Source of the DNA: CAUZIZ01 sp965218775
Lineage (GTDB): Bacteria > Acidobacteriota > UBA6911 > RPQK01 > JAJDTT01
Reading direction: 5' to 3'
NCBI GenBank assembly: GCA_965218775.1
Contig: CBDCLS010000005.1
Span: 62,001 to 126,000, forward strand
Length of the DNA stretch: 64,000 nt
Under the pieces are notes generated by a model. The model was given only the letters and a program-made list of their open reading frames with translations, was not told the origin of the DNA and did no database searches. The position numbers were made by a program, and so were the translations under genes. Positions 24,470-33,522 of this stretch are shown one piece after another (position 1 is the stretch's first letter; the number at the start of each line of letters is the position of its first letter).

Positions 24470-24757
24470 ATGGTCAAAGACGTGGTGTCTGTCGAAGCCA
24501 GAGAGGGATATTGCCTACACCTGAGATTCGAGGACGGAGTCGAGGGAGAGGTCGACATCTCAGAGATGCTGAGTTTCTGCGGAGTCTTCACAGGGCTTAA
24601 AAACCGAGAAGAATTCGTGAAGGTCTACGCCGATCCTGAGACGGGCACGATCGCCTGGCCTAATGGCGCAGACATAGATCCTGTTGTTCTGTACGCGCGA
24701 GTAACAGGTCAGGATATCTCCGAGCTACTGCTGATTAAAGCCGAAACCGTTTCGTAA
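24470..24757 (+). CDS. DUF2442 protein
   Basis: 95 residues from ATG 24470. The DUF2442 pattern is visible: VVSVEAREGYCLHLRFEDGV, then EGEVDISEML, YADPETGTIAWPNGADIDPV and VLYARVTG. The fold and function are not established. It is coupled to the DUF4160 gene upstream, and together they look like a small two-gene module inserted between the efflux operon and the convergent sugar operon. Confidence 0.85.
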   Translation: MVKDVVSVEAREGYCLHLRFEDGVEGEVDISEMLSFCGVFTGLKNREEFVKVYADPETGTIAWPNGADIDPVVLYARVTGQDISELLLIKAETVS

Positions 24758-24895
24758 CCGCGGAGTATCTTCCACCACAAGACTAGCTGACGAGCTGCTG
24801 AGCCTTGGACAAGATTCGTCGGACACAGGTGTGGGGAGATCCGAATCGGCTTCAAGCGGGGCAATTGCCGTCGGGCCGCTCAGCCTTTGTGCTCG

Positions 24896-27001
24896 TCACC
24901 TCGGAGTGGCATCTGGGAGGCCGCCGTCGACAGGAATGGTAGCCCCGGTCGTTGGGGTCTGGCGGGTGGCCAGGAAGAGGACGGCCCGGGCGACGTGGGT
25001 AGCCGTGATCTTGGCCCGGAGCAAGTTCCGATTGCGGTAGTATTCTTCGAGTCCCTTCTGATCCAGGCCTCGAGCCCGCATACGATCTGGGCCTACTGTG
25101 GCCCAGAGGCCAGATTCTCGAGTTCCCTCGGAGAAGACTGCGTCGGGGGCAACCATGTTCACCCTCACTCCGATCTCGGCCATTTCGAGACTCGCAATCC
25201 GCCCCAATTGATGTGCCCCCGCCTTGGTGGCGCTGTAGGCCCCAAAACTGGCTCCCGGTGAGAAGACGTTCTTGGTCGAAACCAGGACGACATCGCCTCC
25301 GGTTCCCTGGATTCGAAAGTGACGAGCTGCGGCGGATAGAGTGTTCAACGTCCCCTCGACGTTGACTCGCTGCAGCCGGCGGAAGGCCTCTATCTTCATC
25401 TCTTCCAAGGTGGAGACCAAAGCGATGCCGGCGTTGACGACCACCAGATCAACTCCTCCCCAAACGGCCGTGGCCGCATCGAAGGCGGAGCGCACCGAGC
25501 CCGGATCGGTGACGTCGAGAGAGGCTGCCATCACACGCTCCCCGAATTCAGAAGCCAAATCACCTTTCAGAGCCTCGAGAGCCCTTCCGGGCAAATCGGT
25601 GAGAACCACATGGCAACCCTGGGCCAGAAGCTGGCGGCTGATTCCCGAACCAATGGCTCCGGCAGCACCCGTAACGAGTCCAACCTGGCGTCGCAGGGGG
25701 AGTTCGTCTGACGAGTCCAATTTGTAATGTTGGAGGCTCCGGTACTCCATCCCGAAGAGGTCGGACTCGCTCAGCCCTTCGTACTTGCCCATAGAGGCAA
25801 TCTGGGCTTTGACCTTCACGGTCTGGCGGGTGATGTCACGGGCAATACCGGCGGCCACAATGTCCTCACCGGCACAAAGCGCCCCTACACCTGGGATCAG
25901 CAGGACACGGGGGCTGGCATCGAACCGCTTGACCCCGCTTGCAAGCCGAGGAGCATTCCTCTTCAGGTAGGCTTCGTAATCCGAGCGGTAGCAGTCGAGT
26001 GCTCCCCTAAAGACGGCTTCGATCTCGCCCTCGTCACGGGGAAGGGAATCGAGCCAGAGCGGCAGGGCTTTGGTTCGGATCAGATGATCTGAAGTCAGAG
26101 GCGGCGACAAGGCGATATCCTTTGCCTGGTCCGAGTCGAGAAAGTCGAGAGTCTCGCGGTCGATCAGGGGCGTCAGAATGACGCGTTGATAGGGTCGGTC
26201 GGCATCGCCGCTGGGTTGTGCAAGGAGACCCCGCAGCAGCGGCGCGATTCGAACCCATCGCCGTTTGGCGGTACGAGGAGAGGTCGACGTCGAGACGGTG
26301 AGCGATCGGGAAGCCCGCTTTTCCAGGTAGGTTTCGGCTCTGCTGACCAGCTCGATCGTCCTCTCATAGGAGACACGGGGTTCCTCGCCCCAAGTGACCA
26401 GTCCGTGGCGCAGCCACACCATGCCCTTCGCTTCCGGAGTCGATTCGAAAGTCTCGGCGGATGCCTGGGCCAGCTGGAATCCCGGTTCGACATAGGGCAG
26501 GATGACGACGTCGTCATCCAGGGCTTCCCGAATCAATTCCTCGCCCTCGGGCTGATTGGTCAGCGCAAGGATGGCATCGGCATGGGTGTGATCGATGAAC
26601 TTCGTCGGCAGGAAGGCGTGAACCAGAGTTTCGATTGAGGGCGTGGCCGAAGCCGAGTTCAGAAGGTGGATCCGGAACTGGTTGACCATTTCGTCGTCGC
26701 AGAGACGGGACAAGCCGCGCAGCCGTCTCAAGGGCTCCAGGTCCAGACCGGAGTGTCCCTCGGGTTCGATGCTGGAGAGATCGTAGCCGGAAGCCTTGAC
26801 GAAGAGGCCGCCAAGACTCTCTCCCAGTAGGTTTCGATGCGTGGTCTTGACGGAGGTGTTGCCTCCCCCATGAAGCACCAGAGCCGTTTCTTGTCCCAGA
26901 AGTCTGGAGCTATAGGTTCGAAGAGCCAGATCTTCTCCCCAGGCCTTGGCATAGGCCTGCAGGAACCGATCTGCCTCCCGATTGGACCATCGGCTTTTCA
27001 T
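24896..27001 (-). CDS. Bifunctional class II aldolase / short-chain dehydrogenase (RhaD-type fusion)
   Basis: 701 residues. The N-terminal ~400 residues are a class II (zinc) aldolase-like domain with GGGNTSVKTTHRNLLGE, FIDHTHADAILALT (zinc histidines) and MVWLRHGLVTWGE. The C-terminal ~260 residues are an SDR: GLVTGAAGAIGSGISRQLLA (NAD-binding glycine motif), VVNAGIALVSTLEE, YSATKAG (catalytic Tyr/Lys) and ATTGATIPVDGG. Such fusions cleave a ketose-1-phosphate and oxidise the aldehyde product, as in rhamnulose-1-phosphate catabolism. The substrate here is inferred only by family. It is the last gene of a three-gene operon, 48 bases after the RPE-like gene. Confidence 0.9.
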   Translation of the reverse strand: MKSRWSNREADRFLQAYAKAWGEDLALRTYSSRLLGQETALVLHGGGNTSVKTTHRNLLGESLGGLFVKASGYDLSSIEPEGHSGLDLEPLRRLRGLSRLCDDEMVNQFRIHLLNSASATPSIETLVHAFLPTKFIDHTHADAILALTNQPEGEELIREALDDDVVILPYVEPGFQLAQASAETFESTPEAKGMVWLRHGLVTWGEEPRVSYERTIELVSRAETYLEKRASRSLTVSTSTSPRTAKRRWVRIAPLLRGLLAQPSGDADRPYQRVILTPLIDRETLDFLDSDQAKDIALSPPLTSDHLIRTKALPLWLDSLPRDEGEIEAVFRGALDCYRSDYEAYLKRNAPRLASGVKRFDASPRVLLIPGVGALCAGEDIVAAGIARDITRQTVKVKAQIASMGKYEGLSESDLFGMEYRSLQHYKLDSSDELPLRRQVGLVTGAAGAIGSGISRQLLAQGCHVVLTDLPGRALEALKGDLASEFGERVMAASLDVTDPGSVRSAFDAATAVWGGVDLVVVNAGIALVSTLEEMKIEAFRRLQRVNVEGTLNTLSAAARHFRIQGTGGDVVLVSTKNVFSPGASFGAYSATKAGAHQLGRIASLEMAEIGVRVNMVAPDAVFSEGTRESGLWATVGPDRMRARGLDQKGLEEYYRNRNLLRAKITATHVARAVLFLATRQTPTTGATIPVDGGLPDATPR

Positions 27002-27049
27002 CTTGGCTGTCAGCTAGAAGAGAGTTTGAACGGCCTCTGGGCGGCCTGT

Positions 27050-27760
27050 CTAGGCGGCCCCTTCCACCGCATCCAACATCAGGCGCGCATTCTCCACGGG
27101 ATTTCGGCCATCAAAGACGGCACTCCCCGTGACTACCAGATCAGCCCCTGCGCGGACGACGTCGGCCACATTGTTACGCTTGATCCCTCCGTCGACGCAG
27201 ACAACGATATTCTGCCCGCTCTCCTCGACCCTACGGCAAACCTGCTCGATCCGACGGAAGGTCGCAGGAATGAAGCCCTGTCCGCCCCAACCTGGATTGA
27301 TCGCCAGGAGCATGATCATGTCGACGTCATCCATAAGTGGCTCGAGGACGTCCAAAGGGGTGCCGGGATTCAGGGCAACGCCCCGCACCAGGCCTCTTGA
27401 CTCATCGTTGGCATTGCTCAGTTGCCCCAGACGCTGCAGAACCCGGTGGATGTGAGTACAAGACTCCACGTGCACCGTGACGATGTCGGCGCCGGCGGCG
27501 ACGTACACCTCAATCTTCTCCAGTGGATCCTGGATCATGAGGTGAACATCCTTCAACAGCGAACTCGTGACGGATTGGATCAAGGGGGGACCGAGGGTCA
27601 TCGTGGGCGTGAAGCACCCATCCATGACATCGAAGTGAAGCAGTCCGACGTCCGTCTCCTCCAAAAGTGTTACTTCCGAACCAAAGGCGCTGAGATCGGC
27701 GGTCAGGATGCCCACGCTGATGGTAGGGCAGAGTTCTCGCAGTCGCTCCGAGAGGAACAT
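27050..27760 (-). CDS. Ribulose-phosphate 3-epimerase family protein (LsrE/AlsE-like)
   Basis: 236 residues. RPE-fold motifs are LLHFDVMDGCFTPTMTLGPP, VHLMIQDPLEKIEVYVAAGA, VALNPGTPLDVLEPLMDDVD, MIMLLAINPGWGGQGFIP, CVDGGIKRNN and LVVTGSAVF. The metal and catalytic Asp/His positions of the family appear kept. The N-terminus (PTISVGILTADL) is less standard than PSILSADF, which suggests a paralogue rather than the housekeeping enzyme. Its ATG overlaps the stop of the LsrF-like gene by one base (TGATG), so translation is coupled. Salmonella lsr operons also pair an RPE-like LsrE with LsrF. Confidence 0.88.
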   Translation of the reverse strand: MFLSERLRELCPTISVGILTADLSAFGSEVTLLEETDVGLLHFDVMDGCFTPTMTLGPPLIQSVTSSLLKDVHLMIQDPLEKIEVYVAAGADIVTVHVESCTHIHRVLQRLGQLSNANDESRGLVRGVALNPGTPLDVLEPLMDDVDMIMLLAINPGWGGQGFIPATFRRIEQVCRRVEESGQNIVVCVDGGIKRNNVADVVRAGADLVVTGSAVFDGRNPVENARLMLDAVEGAA

Positions 27761-28662
27761 CAGGAGACGGCTTCCACCTGAGTGCCCTCATGCTTCAGAG
27801 TCTGGAACAGATCCAAGGCCTGTTCTGGTTTCATGTGCTCGTGGACAACCCCTCGGATTGCCTGGATCATGGCTTCAGGAGCATCGGATTGGAAAATGTT
27901 GCGTCCCATGTCCACACCGGTGGCGCCCTGGTCGACGGCGTTGTAGGCCATGGTCAAGGCTTCTAGCTCGGGCAGCTTCTTTCCTCCCGCCATTACAATC
28001 GGAACCGGGCAGGAGGCGGTGACGGTTTCGAAGCCCTCGGGCACGTAGTAGGTTTTGACAAAATGGGCTCCAAGCTCGGCGCACATTCGGCAGGTCAGCC
28101 GGAAATACTGGGCGTCACGCTTCATTTCCTTGCCCACGGCGGTGACCGCCAGGATGGGAATACCGTGACGGTTCCCGAGATCTACCAGGCGGGTCATGTT
28201 CAGGACCGACTGAGCCTCGAACTCGGCGCCCACGAAGACTTGCACCGCAAGAGCCGAGGCATTCAGACGCACCGCGTCTTCGATGTCCATGGCAATCTGT
28301 TCGTTCGACATCTCCTTCAGGATGCTGGGTCCGCCGCTGGCGCGGAGAACCGTTCCCTGGGTGAAAGTCGAAGGGATCGTGGTACGAAGCATGCCGCGAG
28401 TCAGCATCAGAGCATCGCAGTAGGGAAGAATCGGAAGAATTCGAATGTCCACGCGCTCGAGTCCGGTGGTCGGACCCATAAAGTAGCCGTGGTCGATCGC
28501 CAACATGACGATGTGTCCTGACTTCGGGTTGTAGAGGCGCGACAACCGGTTTTGCATACCCCAGTCCAACGAATTCGAACCGCGAAGAAAGAAGGGCTCA
28601 TTCTTCATTGGAACATCGGTATAGAACTGCTTGGCTTCGCTAAGGCCATCTACGTCAGGCAT
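27760..28662 (-). CDS. LsrF-like class I aldolase/thiolase (DeoC/FbaB superfamily)
   Basis: 300 residues, start ATG 28662 after AAAGGAG. It closely follows E. coli LsrF block by block: LDWGMQNRLSRLYNPKSGH, VMLAIDHGYFMGPTTGLER, VLRASGGPSILKEMSNEQIA, GAHFVKTYYVPEGFE with the Schiff-base lysine, PVPIVMAGGKKLPELEAL, and DQGATGVDMGRNIFQSD. LsrF transfers acetyl from 3-hydroxy-5-phosphonooxypentane-2,4-dione to CoA in autoinducer-2 breakdown. No lsr transporter, kinase or regulator is nearby, so the substrate may differ. It is the first gene of the operon. Confidence 0.9.
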   Translation of the reverse strand: MPDVDGLSEAKQFYTDVPMKNEPFFLRGSNSLDWGMQNRLSRLYNPKSGHIVMLAIDHGYFMGPTTGLERVDIRILPILPYCDALMLTRGMLRTTIPSTFTQGTVLRASGGPSILKEMSNEQIAMDIEDAVRLNASALAVQVFVGAEFEAQSVLNMTRLVDLGNRHGIPILAVTAVGKEMKRDAQYFRLTCRMCAELGAHFVKTYYVPEGFETVTASCPVPIVMAGGKKLPELEALTMAYNAVDQGATGVDMGRNIFQSDAPEAMIQAIRGVVHEHMKPEQALDLFQTLKHEGTQVEAVS

Positions 28663-29178
28663 CGCTGATCTCTCCTTTTTATAATGTTTACTCGGTCAAG
28701 GAAGAGAATAGCTGCCGACGAGGGGTATTTCAAGGAAGTGGTCAATCCCAGGAGTGAAGATAAATCCCAAGATACAAGATACAAACAAATTCCAAATCAC
28801 AAGCACCAAGATTCCGAACGATGCGACAAATGGGCGTAAGTGGCAGCAATATGCAGAGAGATCCAAAGCCCCTACGAATGGTCATGTCTAAGCTGAAACT
28901 TCACCGCTGCGCCCGACTTCGGAGTTCGCATGTTCGGTGTTCTGCGGTTTGTGATTTAGCCTTTTTCCTTGGTTCTGGGGGAGGCAACCGATGAATGCTA
29001 AACCGCAGAATATCGAACAGGCGAATTTCGAAGGATTCGGGCAATCACTGCCGTCTGTTGGTGCCAAAGTTTCGTTCTCGAATGGGGCAGCCCGGCTGGG
29101 GGGAGACTAACCTGAAACTTCGACACAGGTCATGGAAGCCTGAAGCGCAAGCGAGGGGTTGGGTTGCAGCGCCGCAAA
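28663..29178. other. Gap between LsrF-like operon and glnS 3' end; repeats only
   Basis: No gene is seen. At 28755-28800 there is an AT-rich string of the type cccaagatacaagatacaaac, a degenerate intergenic repeat. The palindromic element at 28888-29087 fills most of the rest. Confidence 0.6.
28888..29087. repeat. Palindromic dispersed element, complete copy
   Basis: It runs from CTAAGCTGAAACTTCA (28888) to AAAGTTTCGTTCTCGAATGG (29066-29085). The core is a ~35-bp imperfect inverted repeat (TTCGGTGTTCTGCGGTT / AACCGCAGAATATCGAA) shared with 16482-16643. The termini are shared with elements at 41661-42023, 52146-52277 and 60032-60254, which have other cores. Confidence 0.8.
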
Positions 29179-30906
29179 TCACTTACTGGAACGCTGATGC
29201 TTGGCCCAGCTGTCGCGGAGGGAAACGGTGCGGTTGAAAACCAGGCTCCCTTCGGAAGAATCTCGGGAGTCGACGCAGAAGTAGCCGATACGTTCGAATT
29301 GGTATCGGCTTCCAGGAGCCGCATCAGACAGACTGGGTTCGAGCTTGGCCGAGTTCAAGATTTCCAGGGAGTCTGGGTTCAGGTTGGATCGAAAGTCCTC
29401 TCCCTCGTCGGTTTCGTTGGGGTTTTCCTTGGTAAACAGATAGTCGTAGAGCCGAATCTCTGCATCCACCGCATGGGCTGCTGAGACCCAATGCAGCGTT
29501 GCCTTTACCTTGCGCCCATCAGGGGCGTCGCCTCCCTTTGTGGCAGGATCGTAGGTACAGCGAAGCTCTATGACCTCTCCGGTCTGTGGATCCTTGACCA
29601 CGCCCGTACAGGTAAGGAAGTAGGCATAGCGCAACCTGACCTCGCGACCGGGAGCAAGGCGAAAGAACTTTCTGGGAGGATCCTCTCGAAAGTCATCCTG
29701 TTCGATGTAAAGAACTCGAGAGAAGGGAACCTTTCGGGTACCGGCCTCCGGCTGCTCTGGATTGTTGATCGCGTCGAGCTCCTCGGACTCGTGTTCGGGG
29801 TAGTTCTCGATCACGACCCGCAAAGGACGAAGCACGGCCATCACCCTCTGCGCTCTGCGGTTGAGATCCTCTCGCAGGCAATGCTCCAGGAGTTGGAACT
29901 CGACGATGCTGTCTTTCTTGGAAACACCGATGCGGTCACAGAAGGTTCGGATTGACTCGGGCGTGAAACCGCGTCGCCGTATTCCGGAGAGAGTGGGCAT
30001 GCGAGGATCATCCCAGCCCCCCACATGCTTCTCCTCGACCAACTGCACGAACTTCCGCTTGCTCATGATCGTGTACGTCAGGTTCAGACGGGCAAACTCG
30101 ATCTGCTGAGGATGGTAGATGCCCAGCTCGTCCAGGAACCAATCGTAAAGAGGGCGATGATCTTCGAACTCCAGGGTGCATATGGAATGGGTGATCTTCT
30201 CGATTGAATCCGACTGTCCGTGGGTAAAGTCGTAGGTCGGGTAGATGCACCATTTGTCGCCGGTCCGATGATGGGTTTCGTGCAGGATGCGATACATCAC
30301 CGGGTCCCGCATGTTCAGGTTTGCTGAGGCCATGTCGATCCGAGCCCGAAGTACGTGGGCACCCTGGGGGAACTCTCCGGCCCGCATGCGTTCGAAGAGG
30401 GAGAGATTCTCCTCCACGGATCGATTGCGGTAAGGGCTCTCCGTACCGGGCTCCATCAAGGTCCCTCTATGCTCCCTGATCTCTTCGGCGCTGAGGCTGT
30501 CAACGTAGGCCTTGCCTTCTTTGATCAGCTGGATGGCCAAAGTGTAGAGACGATCGAAGTAGTCGGAGGCGAAGTACAGGCGGTCGGCCCAGTCGAACCC
30601 CAGCCACCGGATATCCTCCATGATGCTGTCGACGTACTCCGTTTCCTCCTTGGTGGGATTGGTGTCGTCGAATCTCAGGTTGCAGAGGCCGCCAGACTCG
30701 GCCGCCAAGCCGAAATTGAGACAGATCGATTTGGCATGACCGATGTGGAGATAGCCGTTGGGCTCGGGAGGAAATCGGGTATGGACCCGGCCCTCGAATC
30801 GCTTCGTTTCTGTGTCGGCAGCAACGGCGCTTCGGACAAAATCGACTGACCTGCTTGCTTCGCCGTCGTTCGCCGGCTTGTTCTGGCTAGTTTGAATTTC
30901 GGCCAC
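29179..30906 (-). CDS. glnS: Glutaminyl-tRNA synthetase
   Basis: 575 residues. It charges tRNA-Gln with glutamine in the cytoplasm. The class I signature PPEPNGYLHIGHAKS lies near residue 47, and the KMSKS loop is IMSKRKF near residue 280. The catalytic domain continues with RFDDTNPTKEE and YPTYDFTHGQSDSIE. The C-terminal anticodon-binding beta-barrels are present to near the usual length. The start is GTG at 30906 with GGAGAG five bases before it. The gene stands alone. GlnRS replaces the indirect Glu-tRNA-Gln amidotransferase route, but whether GatCAB is also present cannot be seen here. Confidence 0.97.
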   Translation of the reverse strand: MAEIQTSQNKPANDGEASRSVDFVRSAVAADTETKRFEGRVHTRFPPEPNGYLHIGHAKSICLNFGLAAESGGLCNLRFDDTNPTKEETEYVDSIMEDIRWLGFDWADRLYFASDYFDRLYTLAIQLIKEGKAYVDSLSAEEIREHRGTLMEPGTESPYRNRSVEENLSLFERMRAGEFPQGAHVLRARIDMASANLNMRDPVMYRILHETHHRTGDKWCIYPTYDFTHGQSDSIEKITHSICTLEFEDHRPLYDWFLDELGIYHPQQIEFARLNLTYTIMSKRKFVQLVEEKHVGGWDDPRMPTLSGIRRRGFTPESIRTFCDRIGVSKKDSIVEFQLLEHCLREDLNRRAQRVMAVLRPLRVVIENYPEHESEELDAINNPEQPEAGTRKVPFSRVLYIEQDDFREDPPRKFFRLAPGREVRLRYAYFLTCTGVVKDPQTGEVIELRCTYDPATKGGDAPDGRKVKATLHWVSAAHAVDAEIRLYDYLFTKENPNETDEGEDFRSNLNPDSLEILNSAKLEPSLSDAAPGSRYQFERIGYFCVDSRDSSEGSLVFNRTVSLRDSWAKHQRSSK

Positions 30907-31070
30907 AGCAACTCTCCGATTGAGCTTTCAGCGTACCAGTCGAGATCCGATTGCCGCAAGGTGATGAGCACTCCCGAGGCGAAGTGTGAGGGTCAGATTC
31001 CCCTGCTTTAAGGGCTGTGCTAGCATGAAGAAACCGCAGAATACTAGTCTCTTGGACTCGGAGAATCGTG

Positions 31071-33494
31071 ATGAAGCAAGTCGGTCTACTGTTGGCTGTA
31101 TGTGGGTTGTCGGTTTCTTGGATCTATCCTGAACAACTGCCGAAGGTACACGAAGTCGAGCCCCAGCCCTTTGTTGCCCAGGTCGTGCGATTGTCGGAGG
31201 CCATGACCTTCCTGGGAAGCAGCCTGCGACCTGACGATCTGGAGCAGATCCAGCGGCTCAAGGATGAGGCCCCGACGGTCTCGGTGGTCACCCAGCTTCA
31301 GGAAGTCCTGGACCCCTACTGCCTTGCCATGGTGGATATCAATCCCGAGGCTCGCGTCAAGGTGATCCGTGGGCCAGCCAAAACCCAGCTCATGGAGAGG
31401 GGATGGAGCAGCTTCCTGGTCAAGGTTCACAACGCAGCAGCGGTTAACTCGGCATTGATGGTCGAGAGTCCCAACGCGCTTCCTTCACTCCATAAGTCTA
31501 CCGGTGCCAAGCGAATGAAGGAGGAACATGCCATCTCAAAGGGCGACCTGGCTTCCCGTTTTCTGGAGTTGTCCCTGTACCGCCGCCGCCCGCTTCAGCC
31601 GAGTCTCTCCGGTCTCCAACTGGAGTATGTGCTTCTCCAGATCTATTCGAGGGAAGAAGGACTGCGCGAGGCGAAGATCGGCTTTCATGTGGGGCAGGGC
31701 ACTCAGGATATCGGTTTCCGAAACGCTATCAATATCCTGTTCGAGTGTCTCCCTTCTGTTCCGGTCACCCTCAGGGTGAAGGATCACGATGGCTCGCCCA
31801 CCATGGCGTCCTTCATCATCACCGATGGAATCGAGAGAATTGCCCAGGACCCAGAAACGAATCCGCTGCCGGGCGACTACCGCCATGCTCTGGCATTGAA
31901 ACAGCCTTGGGACAGGACTCGAGGGATTGGGGATACTCCGGTGCAGGCAGGTCGCCTGGTCGGTGTCTATCCACTGCCATCGCGAAGATTGGCTCGAGGA
32001 GACGATCCCGACTTCTTTTTCCATCCCCAGATCTACCGCGCGGATGGAGAGAAGGTGAAGTTGCCGCCGGGAACCTACGAGGTCCAATTCGGGCGCGGTC
32101 CAGAGTATTTCTCGCAAAGCCAGCGCCTGGTCGTCCCTGAAAACGTCGAGGCGTACGAAGCAAGCTTTGAGCTGAAGCGGTGGATCCATATGGCTGCCCT
32201 CGGTTGGCGCAGCGCCGACCATCATGTACATGCCGCCGGCTGTAGTCACTACGAGAGTCCCGACGAAGGGGTCCGACCAGAGCACATGTGGCGGCAGGCT
32301 CTGGGAGAAGATCTCAACATCGCCTGCGTCCTTACCTGGGGCCCGTGCTGGTACCATCAAAAGCAATTCTTCGAGGGTCGGGTTCATCCACTGTCCGGCC
32401 GCGACAACCTGATGCGCTATGACGTCGAGGTCTCGGGCTTCCCGTCTTCCCATGCCGGACACCTCTGCCTGCTGCGTCTGAAGGAAGACGACTACCCTGG
32501 GACCAGCCGGGTTGAACAGTGGCCCAGCTGGACCTTGCCCATTCTGAAGTGGGCCCAATCTCAGGGTGGATTGGCAGGATACTCCCACTCTGGCTGGGGG
32601 CTGGAGCCCCTTGAGCCCACCCATGAGCTTCCCAATTACGCCATGCCCAAGTTCGACGGCATTGGTGCCAACGAGTTCATCGTCACCGTGACTCACGATG
32701 CCGTCGATTTCATCTCAGCCGGGGATACGCCTCTGCCCTGGGAGCTGAACATCTGGTACCACACACTGAACACTGGGTTTCGCACACGGATCAGTGGGGA
32801 AACCGATTTTCCCTGCATCTACGATGATCGGATCGGAATGGCGCGAAGCTACGCCAAACTGGAGGGGACGCTCGACTTCGACCGCTACATGGACCAGATC
32901 AAGGCGGGGCGCAGTTACGTTTCGGACGGTAAATCCCACATCGTGGATTTCTTCGTCGCGGATCGGGAACTGGGGACCCACTCCAGTGAGCTCCGACTGG
33001 ACGCTCCCACAAGCGTGAAGATCAGGGCCAGGGTGGCGGCCTACCTACCGTCCAACCAGGACGAGGTCGGAGCGATCATTGCAGGACGCGCTCCGAATCA
33101 ACCTCCCTATTGGGATATCGAGCGTGCCCGGATCGGAAAAACCCGGAGGGTCCCGGTCGAGTTGGTGGTCAACGGAGAGGCAGTAGCCCGAGAGGAAATC
33201 ACGGCGACGGGTGAGTGGGTAGATCTGGCTTTCGAGCACGAAATAGGGCGGTCCAGCTGGATAGCTCTGAGAGTGCTGTCCAGCTCCCACACGAATCCGG
33301 TATTTGTGATCGTGGGGGACAAACCGGTTCGAGCATCGCTTCGCAGCGCCGAGTGGTGTCGACGTGCCGTTGACCGCTGCTGGCTGATGAAGGAGCCCAA
33401 GATCCGAGAGGATGAGCAGGAGACGGCCAGGGCGGCCTACGACCATGCCCGCGATGTCTACGACAGCATTATACTGGAGTCCGCCCCAGAATAG
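31071..33494 (+). CDS. Exported CehA/McbA-family metallohydrolase (PHP domain)
   Basis: About 807 residues from ATG 31071 (a GTG directly before it is in frame). The N-terminus is a signal peptide (VGLLLAVCGLSVSW). A ~350-residue N-terminal region of unknown fold is followed by the CehA/McbA PHP-type domain near residue 380: GWRSADHHVHAAGCSHYE (metal HxH), GLAGYSHSGWGLE, ISGETDFPCIYDDR, and YMDQIKAGRSYVSDGK. Named family members hydrolyse carbamates and similar esters, but most homologues with this layout in Acidobacteriota and Planctomycetota have no known substrate. It is monocistronic. Confidence 0.85.
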   Translation: MKQVGLLLAVCGLSVSWIYPEQLPKVHEVEPQPFVAQVVRLSEAMTFLGSSLRPDDLEQIQRLKDEAPTVSVVTQLQEVLDPYCLAMVDINPEARVKVIRGPAKTQLMERGWSSFLVKVHNAAAVNSALMVESPNALPSLHKSTGAKRMKEEHAISKGDLASRFLELSLYRRRPLQPSLSGLQLEYVLLQIYSREEGLREAKIGFHVGQGTQDIGFRNAINILFECLPSVPVTLRVKDHDGSPTMASFIITDGIERIAQDPETNPLPGDYRHALALKQPWDRTRGIGDTPVQAGRLVGVYPLPSRRLARGDDPDFFFHPQIYRADGEKVKLPPGTYEVQFGRGPEYFSQSQRLVVPENVEAYEASFELKRWIHMAALGWRSADHHVHAAGCSHYESPDEGVRPEHMWRQALGEDLNIACVLTWGPCWYHQKQFFEGRVHPLSGRDNLMRYDVEVSGFPSSHAGHLCLLRLKEDDYPGTSRVEQWPSWTLPILKWAQSQGGLAGYSHSGWGLEPLEPTHELPNYAMPKFDGIGANEFIVTVTHDAVDFISAGDTPLPWELNIWYHTLNTGFRTRISGETDFPCIYDDRIGMARSYAKLEGTLDFDRYMDQIKAGRSYVSDGKSHIVDFFVADRELGTHSSELRLDAPTSVKIRARVAAYLPSNQDEVGAIIAGRAPNQPPYWDIERARIGKTRRVPVELVVNGEAVAREEITATGEWVDLAFEHEIGRSSWIALRVLSSSHTNPVFVIVGDKPVRASLRSAEWCRRAVDRCWLMKEPKIREDEQETARAAYDHARDVYDSIILESAPE

Positions 33495-33522
33495 GTCGCG
33501 TCGCCAGGATCCGGGAAATTCG

